Part shown: piece by piece, positions 56,299-64,000 of the stretch
Position numbering within the stretch: position 1 is the first letter of the stretch
How the letters are laid out: every line of letters starts with the position of its first letter
Origin: Bettongia penicillata ogilbyi
Taxonomy: Eukaryota > Chordata > Mammalia > Diprotodontia > Potoroidae
Direction of reading: 5' to 3'
NCBI GenBank assembly: GCA_023548195.1
Contig: JAJHZJ010000121.1
Coordinates: 2,232,220-2,296,219, forward strand
Length of the DNA stretch: 64,000 nucleotides
The notes under the pieces: model-generated
Databases searched by the model: none
What the model saw: only the letters and a program-made list of their open reading frames with translations
What the model was told of the DNA's origin: nothing
Made by a program: the position numbers and the translations under genes

Positions 56299-56534
56299 CA
56301 TACTTTTATAGGTTGTTCTATCTTTTCTATATCACTTAATTTGTATATTTGTTTATTATATAAATCTGGATCTGTTCATACTTTTTTAGACTGTTCTGTC
56401 TTTTCTATATCACTTAATTTGCATATTTCTTTACTATGTAAATCTGCATCCACTCATATATTTATAGATTGATCTGTCTTAATTCTACATCACTTAATTT
56501 GCATATTTCTCTACTGCATTGACCTGGATCCAGT
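56299..56534. repeat. Three-unit 78-bp tandem repeat
   Basis: Units at 56299-56376, 56377-56454 and 56455-56534 (78, 78, 80 bp), each starting 'cata' and containing 'catcacttaattt' or 'tatcacttaattt'. Units 2 and 3 carry the octamer ATTTGCAT (56417-56424, 56497-56504); unit 1 has ATTTGTAT. Units differ at many positions, so the array is old. Confidence 0.9.
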
Positions 56535-56962
56535 CACTGTATTTCTCTCCAGGACATTAACCATGTCTCAACTAAGCCCTGTAAATACAAGAGTAGCTAG
56601 CATAGTGATGGAAACTGACGGTACTCAATGACAAGCAAAGGGATGATGATGATGAAGATGATGATGATGAAATTAAGTGCTGGGACTACTTCCTTTACTT
56701 TTCAATCCTATAACACTTAGGAAAATATTAGATATAAAGTATTATATAAGTTTGGGAAGCTAATATACCTGATGTGATGCTGTACTTTTTATGCCAAAGG
56801 CTTAAATGCACAAAAGAAAAAAACACAATCCTTGGAGGTCTGCTTTTCAGTTGGACATAACACTATTTGCTTAAATGTAACCTGGTATTCATTTCATCGA
56901 GGAAAGAGCAAGAATATCTTCCAACAGACATTCAGCAATAAAAGAAAACTTTGTAGAATAGC
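56535..56962. other. Unique DNA with GAT repeat
   Basis: Short (GATGAT)n run at 56641-56672; nothing else recognised. Confidence 0.45.
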
Positions 56963-57212
56963 TTGGTGGTATACAGTGGATAGAGTGCCAGGTCTAGAGT
57001 CATGAAGACTCATCTTCCTGATTCAAATCTGACCTCAGGCACTTACTGGCTGTGTGACCCTGGGCAAGTCACTTAACCCTTTTTGCTCCAGTTTCCTCAC
57101 CTGTAAAATGAGCTGGAGAAGGAAATGACAAACCACTCCAGTGTCTTTGCCAAGAAAACCCCAAATGGGGTCACAAAGAGTTGGACATGACTGAAATACG
57201 GCTCAACAAGAA
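56963..57212 (+). repeat. WSINE1-like SINE, full length
   Basis: Sense: 'acagtggatagagtgccaggt', 'gtgtgaccctgggcaagtcac', 'caagaaaaccccaaatgggg', 'agttggacatgactgaaa'. One of the best-kept copies. Confidence 0.94.
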
Positions 57213-58012
57213 CAAAATTGTAGAGAAATTAAAATTTACTCAAATAATGTGTCAAGGAACTGGTTCCTTTGAATGATTTCAGATGGGTGGATAAACACAA
57301 GCACATGGTTTGCAAAGCAGACCCAGCAAATGGAAAAGCAAAAACCCAAGTCTCTAAGCTAGGATCCATTAGTTTGGTACATAGATAGCATCCTCTCTAC
57401 TCACAACCAGGTAAGCTAGATAATAGGGAATCCACCTGCCAAGCCTTCCGTGTTACAAGCACAGACCTCTCCTATGGCTCTGGAAAGAGAGACCCTGCTG
57501 AGGAAAGGAGAAAACTTTCATGTGCAATTAAATCCTCAATTCGCTTCTGCCCTTTGGTAACTAAACAGACTCTTTGTTCAAGTCCTGATGTTAGAATAAT
57601 CTCACTTCAACTGAGGCCAGTTACTTACAGCTCCCACGCTCCTTAACAAATTTGTTCTTTTCCTGGCAAGAAAACACACATTTATCCCATAGAATCTTGG
57701 GGTCCCTCTGTTTCTTCTGTTCGCTCATTAGTGTTAGGAAAGCTTCCTTCTCCAACCATTATTTTCAAATTTTTAACACTGAATTGGTACCAGAGGAGAT
57801 AAATGTATGTGTTGGCTAAGGGAAGAAAGACAACTAGCTTGAACTGGTGTCCGTACTTGGGAGGAAATTAAACAATTTACATTTAATTTAGGAAGGTAAC
57901 ACACATTTCCTGCACATATGAAAGTACTATTTGGGAGAACTGTACCTCCTTTTATATCACAGAAGAGATATACAAAACAAGGCAGACTTATTCTTGGGTA
58001 TACAGCTGTCCA
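57213..58012. other. Unique DNA
   Basis: No gene or repeat family recognised. Confidence 0.45.
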
Positions 58013-58019
58013 ATTCTCT

Positions 58020-58050
<31 letters not shown>

Positions 58051-58274
58051 TTCCTCTTTCATTTTATCTTCATCCTTTCCTTCCTCTCCTCATCCCTCTC
58101 TTTCTCTCACAGCCCCTCTCCTTTCATCCCCTTCTTTCTCCCTCTATCCCTCTCTCTCTATCCCTCTCCCTCTCTATTCCTCCTTCAATCCCTCTCTCCC
58201 CCCTCCCTTGTTATCTCCTTCCCTCTCTCTGTCTCCCTTACTCCTTTTTTCTCACTCTCCTTCCCTCCCCTTCA
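58013..58274. repeat. 260-bp pyrimidine (CT) tract
   Basis: Almost pure C+T on the plus strand (tcc, tct, ccc mixtures) with few interruptions. The long frames through it encode only low-complexity S/L/P and are not genes. Confidence 0.95.
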
Positions 58275-58496
58275 ACCTTAATATTCAAAAACTTTATCTT
58301 TTATCATCAAAATGTTTTTATTATAGCTTATAAAGTAGTTGCTCACAGTTTTAAGTTCCTGACCTCCACTTTAAAAAATAAAAAGACAATCTGTATCTTT
58401 TGCTTCCTTTTATAATGAACTGAAAATGACCCCTATCTGGATAAAGAGTTTCTCTTCTGCTGCCCAAGGGCATCGTGAAATATAGCTTTTTATTTT

Positions 58497-58757
58497 TAAT
58501 TTTGATTCAGTAACTTTTCAGCTGTGTCCAACTCTTCATGATCCCATTTGGGGTTTTCTTGGCAAAGACACTGTAATAGTTTGCCATTTCCTTCTCCAGC
58601 TCATTTTACAGATCAGGTAACTGAGGCAAATAGGGTTAAGTGACTTGCCCAGGGTAACACAGCTAGTAAAAGCCTGAAGCAGAATATGAACTCAGGAAGA
58701 TAGATTCCTGATTTCAGGCCTGGCACTCTATCCACTGCACCACCTAGCTGCTCTCGA
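58497..58757 (-). repeat. WSINE1-like SINE, full length
   Basis: Antisense: 'gtccaactcttcatgatccca', 'gggttttcttggcaaagacac', 'gacttgcccagggtaacac', 'tatccactgcaccacctagct'. Confidence 0.94.
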
Positions 58758-58869
58758 AATATGACCGGCCCACCTTTTATCTAACAACTAAAAAACCAAT
58801 ACAAGTAATAAACCATGGACAACACTGTATTTTAATTTCTAAGTGGGGAAAAATGTTTACATGTTGAGT

Positions 58870-59115
58870 GGCCATGCTGTTCAGTTCTTCAGGAATGTCA
58901 AACTTTATGTGACCCTCTGAACTGTAATAGTCCATGGAATTTTCTAGGAAAGATACTGGAGTGATTTGCTATTTCCTTCTCCAGTGGATAAAGACAAACA
59001 CATGTTAAGTGACTTGCCCAAGGTTACACAGCTACTAAGTGTCTGAGGCAATATTTGAACTCAGGCTGTCCTGACTCCAGGTATAAAGCTTTATCCACTG
59101 AACTGCCTCCTTGAG
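58870..59115 (-). repeat. WSINE1-like SINE, diverged
   Basis: Antisense: 'tcaaactttatgtgaccctct', 'gaaagatactggagtgatttg', 'gacttgcccaaggttacaca', 'ttatccactgaactgcctcc'. Older than its neighbour at 58497. Confidence 0.88.
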
Positions 59116-59154
59116 GGGTCATAGACAAATAGTACTAAACAACCAGGTACAATG

Positions 59155-59325
59155 GAAATAGCACCGGCTCTGCATAGGTCATGGGTTCAAATACTGCCTC
59201 CGATGCTTTCAGTCTGTGTGACCTCAAACAAGTCTTTTAAACACTGTAGGGAACAGATTCTCCACTTATAAAATAAGAGAGGGTGCCTAGAAAATCAAAT
59301 GGTCTCTGGGGTCTTTTTAGTTATT
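59155..59325 (+). repeat. SINE, diverged
   Basis: Sense 'gtcatgggttcaaatactgcc', 'gtgtgacctcaaacaagtc'. Confidence 0.65.
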
Positions 59326-59609
59326 TAAGAATTCCAGTGGTCATTTTTCTTTTTCAGGAAAAAAAAAGCAAAACCCTGAATCATAGTGTGAACTACACAA
59401 TCTGCTCAAGTATGTGGAAAACTTAAAGTGTCAACCCTATTCATTAGGCAGTTCTATCAACACTTAATGAATATCAATATTAAAAGCAGGTTCAACTTGT
59501 ATGCACAAAAGGAAAAGAAACAAAAGTCCCTCATCTACAAACAATTAAAAATAATCTCCGTGTCTATAAAATAGATTGTAACTGTAATTAAGCATCAGGG
59601 AAATAATGG

Positions 59610-60100
59610 TGGTTAAGCATCAGGGGAGAGAGGACATTCATATAGGAATCTAAGGTTTTCAAAGTACTTAATCTCACAACAATGCCCTATGACAAGGGTT
59701 CTTAACTTTTTTTTCTTAACTTTGTCATCATTTGCATGTGTGCGTGTATGTATGTATGTGTGTGTATGTGTGTGTGTGTGTGTATGATGGACCTCTTTGG
59801 CATTCTGATGAAATCTATGGAACCCTTCTCAGAATAATATGTTAGAATATATCAAAAAGAGGAGAAAAAAGAAAATCTATTATATTGGAATATACTTATC
59901 AATTTTTTAAAAACCAAGTTCACAGGCACCAACTTAAGAACCCATCCTAAGGAAAGCACAACATTTTACAGATAAGGAAACTGAGGTTCAGAGAGATTGA
60001 GTGTTTTTGTCCATGCCCACAAGCTAAAAAAAGTGTCAGGGGTGGATCCAAACTCCATTTCAGGACCTGAGCACTGAACTCCATAGTATGGCATTTAATC
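59610..60100 (-). repeat. THER1/MIR-type SINE split by a hAT MITE
   Basis: Left part 59610-59692 ('aaggttttcaaagtacttaat', 'aacaatgccctatga') and right part 59946-60100 ('cattttacagataaggaaact', 'gactgaactcca'-like end) form one SINE when 59693-59945 is removed. Confidence 0.72.
59693..59945. mobile_element. hAT-type MITE with internal (GT)n
   Basis: Terminal inverted repeat gggttcttaa (59696-59705) and ttaagaaccc (59934-59943). The body 'cttctcagaataatatgttag' and 'aaaaaccaagttcacaggcac' matches the copy at 24525. A (GT)n-rich run (about 59735-59784) lies near the left end. Flanks ccctatga and cctaagga may be a diverged 8-bp duplication. Confidence 0.75.
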
Positions 60101-60796
60101 ACAGAGGATTAACTGTAGACTGCTAGTTCAATCCAACAGGGTTTACCCCTGAGAATCCTTACTGGCAATTAACTGAAAATATCAACCCAATTTGTTGTGA
60201 TCAAAAAAGCCAGAAAAATGTTGGGTATCATTAGGCCAGACATTTATAGCACAAATGTTAGCCCACCTAGAGGATCATGGTCCTGTAGTCCAAACATGGC
60301 ACGGTGGTCCCCATACCTCAAGACTGACATAATTGATGGCCAGCAAAGAATAACTGAAAGTATCAAGATGACAGAACCACTCTTCTAGGGACATAGTTAG
60401 TTCAAACAGGAGTCTGAGAAACCTGTCACGTAAGTGTTCAAGCTCCTAAAGTATAAATGGATTATATACATTCACACAATCTTATCTATCAGTTGGGGGA
60501 TGGGGCACCCAAATCAAAAAGAGGTCATGTGAGGACAGCAAATTTCAGAACTTGCTATCCCCTTTGAAATAAGTTCAAAGAGAGATTTTAGATAAATTAA
60601 CGGATGACTTTTCTAAAAGGCTAATTAGGAAATGAAGGATGTTTTTAAAAACCAAACAGTTTATAGATCAGCCTCAGAGACAGAGATCACCCTCTGGGCT
60701 TCCACCGTCAAAAAAAAATAGCATTGGACTGCATAGTTCATGGATATGATCGCATGTGGTACTTTTTGTCTTATGGAAGTCAGTCAAGGCATTTAT
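60101..60796. other. Unique DNA
   Basis: No repeat or gene recognised; a 63-codon frame at 60197-60388 is unmatched. Confidence 0.4.
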
Positions 60797-60895
60797 TGCT
60801 GTCGTTCAGCCATTTCAGACTCTTTGTGACCCTATTTGGGATTTTCTTAGCAAAGAAACTGGAGTGGTTTGCATTTTCTTCCCTATTATTTTTTT
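60797..60895 (-). repeat. Truncated WSINE1-like SINE
   Basis: 'cagactctttgtgaccctatt', 'cttagcaaagaaactggagtg'; only the first 100 bases (antisense) remain, ending at the L2. Confidence 0.85.
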
Positions 60896-60897
60896 AA

Positions 60898-62120
60898 CCA
60901 AGCATTTTTTTTAAAGAATCTGCTATGTGCCAGGCACTGTGCTTAGTGTTAGGGATATAAAGATTAAAAACGGGCCCTGCCCTTGAGAGCCTCACACTCT
61001 AATGGGGGAGACAACATGCAAGCAACCGTGTCCAAACAAGTTCCATACAAAAGAAATGGGAAATAATCAAGAAAGGGAAGACACTGGAATTAAGAGGGAT
61101 GGGGAAAGCAGAAAGTGGAATTTCAGCTGCAAACTAATGGAAGACAAGAGGTGGAGATGAGGAAGGAGAACATTCAGGAAAGAGAGGCAGTCATCGAAAA
61201 TTTCCAGAGCCAAAAGATGGGTGTTTTGTTCTAGAAACAGCAAGGAAGCCTGTAAGGTATAAGCAAACTGGAAAGGAAGGGTGAGGTTATAAAGGGATTT
61301 GAATACCCAATGGATTCTGCTATTTGTTCTTAGGGATGACAGGGATTCACTGGGCTTGAGTAGCGACAGTGACAGAGACCTACACTTCAGGAAAATCATT
61401 TTGGTGGCTGAATAGACTGGACCAGAGTGGGGAGAGACTTGTGGCAGACAGATCAACCAGGGGGCTATTACAGTTGTCCAGGGGTGGGGAGATGAGAACC
61501 TTCACCAACATAGAAGCAGTATCAGAGGGGAAAGAGGAGTTATATCAAAGAGGGGTTGCAAAGCTGACGACAAATTGGCAAAGAGGAAGGGGGTGAGAGA
61601 ACAAGGGGTCAAGGATAGCACCTACGTTGTAAGCCTGGGTGCCTGGGAGGGTAATGGTATCCTTGAGAGTGATAGGAAACTTTATAAGGGGGGAAGATTT
61701 TGGGCGAAAAGATGATGAGTTCAGCTTTGGATAGGCTCAGTTTAAGATGTCTACAGGTCAACCAGTTTGTGATATCCAATAGGCAGTTGGAGATGTGAGA
61801 TTGTAAGTCAGCTGAGAGACTTGGACTAGAGAAAGAGATTTAGAAATCATCAAGATCTCTGAATTCATGAGAGCTGATAAAATCATCAGGTGAAGTAGTA
61901 CTGGGGGAGAACAGAAGAAGCCCAAGACAGAGCCTTCGCACCGCCCCTGCCTCCATCCTCCATGGGGATCAGCAGGCCTGACCTGCAGAAAGGACATGGA
62001 TAGGACTGAGGTGGAATGGGATCATCTGTGCAGGTAACAGGGAACAAGAGCGAAGGACGAGATCGTAGCAGAAAGCATCTGAGCAACAGGAGACGAGGAA
62101 GAAGGGAGAAAGAGATCTCT
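60898..62120 (-). repeat. L2, minus strand, 1.2 kb
   Basis: Longest L2 here. From the 3' end ('tgctatgtgccaggcactgtg', 'cttgagagcctcacactctaa') through the UTR ('gaaaatcattttggtggctga') into ORF2 ('aaagatgatgagttcagcttt', 'caataggcagttggagatgtg', 'cccaagacagagccttcgc'). The coding part is broken by stops and indels. Confidence 0.88.
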
Positions 62121-62279
62121 CAGAGAATGGCCAAAAAATTCTACTCATTAATTTATCCCTAAGAGAACTCAGAATAGATTTTTTTCTTTTCTACAAATGA
62201 GTTGATCTTTTTCAACTTTCCAGTTCTAGAGTTAACCATTCACCTTCCTCAACTTCCTTCCTACCCCTCAATGACTCTG

Positions 62280-62390
62280 ACTTTAGAGACTGAATCGCAG
62301 ATTTAGAACTGGAAAGGACCTTTTGGGTCATCTGGTACAAAACTTTCATTTTACAGAAAAGGCCACTGAGGCTCACAGGTAATTATACTC
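62280..62390. repeat. SINE-like repeat ('ggatcatagat' type)
   Basis: 'gcagatttagaactggaaagg', 'catctggtacaaaactttcat', 'tttacagaaaaggccactgag'. Confidence 0.6.
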
Positions 62391-64000
62391 AATGAAACTA
62401 AATATTAATAGAAGCAGGATAAACAAGCAACCTTCCTAACCTATGAGTATATCTATCTTATTATTTTTCTAACACAGAAACACAATGAAACAAAATACAG
62501 AGACCAGGGGCTTCCCTCTGCTCAGGGAATTCCTGAATACAGAAATGAGAAAATGAAATGGGGTAATACTAAGGATTTCCTGCCCTCTGTACCAGATAAG
62601 GCAAAGGATCCCTTGAGAATTTAAGTCATCCATTCTGGCCCAGTGGTGGAAGTACAGCTGTAGACTTTAGATCTGCCCCATCTGTTGTCAAGGATGTGAT
62701 TTCTAAACATCTTTCACATCAGCTAAAATAACACAAGTAGACTCTGAAATATTACTTAATAGAAACTCAAAGGAGGAGACAGTGTAAGGCTCCATCTTGC
62801 CAACAAAACGGGTCAAACTTAGTGTGTCAAAAGGCTGACTCTGTCTTCTGTTTTTAGAGGAAAGGGCTTATACACTTAACCCATTAACAAACAAATGCAA
62901 CTTGTTACATTACAGAAGAGCAAGGTCTAGGGCTACAAAAGAAAAGAAAATCTACCCCACTCACCTATGTGAAAAGATGCTTCACAACGGACCAACCAGC
63001 AGAAAGAAAGATGAGGGATTCCTCAAATTCAAAGCCAGCTCACAAGTGCTGGGTCACCTCCCCAATTTCAAGTTCGCCTTCCTACTACAGGAGGTTTGCT
63101 CCTTTCAACAGGACCTCTGAGAACAGAGTCTTTCTCTGGACACAAAGACAGCACACTTCTAACCTCAACCTCAAGCAGAGTTCAAGGAATTCTATAATTT
63201 TTTACTATCTCTTTGACCTTAGAAACATCCAAATGACAATAGGCTTTGAGCATCCCATACACCCACTCCCTCCAGTATTCTGGACACAATGTTACCTCTG
63301 CATCTTGCAACAGTGTCTTCTCTTTTTTACTATATGTGACAATAAGATTCATGGCTATGCAACGGCCAAATTCAAGGCTGCTGGGCAAAAGGGCTTCAGG
63401 AAAGACATTCCTAACCCTGTAGCAATTGATATTATTCTCCAGCCACATCCAAATATTTCTAAATCTTAGGGGAAACAATCTTAATACCGAAATCTCTTAA
63501 ATATGCTTTGATGGCAGGAAGGTGAATGTACACTAAGATGGAAGCTCTGTGCTGTGTTTGAAGGATTACAATTTACGATGGTATAGATTCAGTAGAAAGA
63601 TGACTTCCTAGTGTACTGACAGAAAAGCTCCCCTCAAGACCATGTTGAAAGAGCTTCTGGGAGAGGTCATTTTTCTCGAGCCATTATATCTTTGATACAA
63701 GATACCCTTTAAATATATATTGTGAAGTACATTACACAGAGCTTAAAATATTAATCACTTGTTATCTTTCCACTTAGGTTTGATGCCTACATATATTGCT
63801 TTCTAAAATTATATAGCCATCACTAAAGTGAGTTTTTTTCACAAAATTTTAAGGGGTAACATGAAGAAGCTCTCCAACACCAAATAAACCTCTCTCTTTA
63901 GGCAAGACTGAGACACAATTAATTCTAGAAGTACATGTAGCATGTTAAAACTGCCTTTCCAGGACCCAATGTCCAGACTGATGACCTAGAAATACTTCCA
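62391..64000. other. Unique DNA with the longest open frame
   Basis: Single-copy DNA without recognised repeats. It contains a 166-codon sense frame at 62969-63469 (overlapped by a 98-codon antisense frame at 63182-63478). Neither shows a domain or composition I recognise, no splice signals or promoter frame them, and they overlap, so neither is called as a gene. Confidence 0.45.

Noticed and set aside
56299..56534. CRISPR-like repeat array
   Set aside because: Units are contiguous and diverged with no unique spacers, in a mammalian genome.
57918..58415. 165-codon and 116-codon sense frames
   Set aside because: They run through the CT tract and encode low-complexity Ser/Leu/Pro; no start context or domain.
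61067..61456. 129-codon antisense frame
   Set aside because: It lies inside the L2 3' UTR/ORF2 remnant and starts at no sensible position for that protein.

Overview
The window looks like a piece of a marsupial nuclear genome: AT-rich, CpG-poor, without operons or long reading frames. The evidence is the repeat content. There are about a dozen copies of a roughly 240-bp tRNA-type SINE with the marsupial WSINE1-like body (motifs 'ccccatttggggttttcttggcaaag' split across arms, 'gacttgcccagggtcacacagct'). A second marsupial-type SINE, called SINE-B here, ends in 'tttgagaacgaaggac'. Marsupial-type L1 3' ends and very many L2 and MIR/THER1-type fossils make up the rest. The species cannot be named from what I see. 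Repeat family names are given from memory of consensus sequences; no library search was run.

Only one gene is securely identified. Positions 673-789 on the minus strand are an internal coding exon of DOCK9 (zizimin1, a Cdc42 guanine-nucleotide exchange factor), with perfect splice sites and phase 0 at both ends. A second coding segment on the same strand, 25740-25856, is a good candidate for an alternative DOCK9 first exon. It has an in-frame ATG in good context, 39 open codons, a consensus GTAAGA donor and phase 0, so it joins exactly to the 673-789 exon. It lies in a repeat-poor island (about 23.6-26.4 kb). Two weaker minus-strand candidates of the same kind are at 52634-52711 and 4242-4388. 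The canonical GC-rich first exon of DOCK9 was not seen, so the window is probably the large 5' intron region of the gene, read right to left.

Layout. 0-4.4 kb: DOCK9 exon, L2/MIR fossils and a palindromic hAT MITE with 8-bp target duplication. 4.9-11 kb: SINEs, L2, a minus-strand L1 with a perfect 16-bp target duplication, and a THER1 inside an L2. 11-15.5 kb: CR1/L3 remnants and a four-element nest (CR1 fragment in L1 in L2, plus a WSINE in the same L2). 15.5-23.6 kb: L2, MIR and WSINE copies and a perfect 12-bp hairpin bearing two AP-1-like sites. 23.6-26.4 kb: repeat-poor island with the alternative exon. 26.4-37 kb: L1 fragments on both strands and a solo-LTR candidate. 37-50 kb: SINE/L2 mosaic, an (ATG)n array and an L1 inside an L2. 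50-53.6 kb: largely unique DNA. 53.8-62.1 kb: WSINEs, a triple nest (L1 in SINE-B in WSINE), a three-unit 78-bp tandem repeat, a long pyrimidine tract, a THER1 split by a hAT MITE, and a 1.2-kb L2. 62.4-64 kb: unique DNA.

No tRNA, rRNA, snRNA, CRISPR array or bacterial-type feature was found. Most long reading frames fall inside repeats or low-complexity DNA and are not called as genes.
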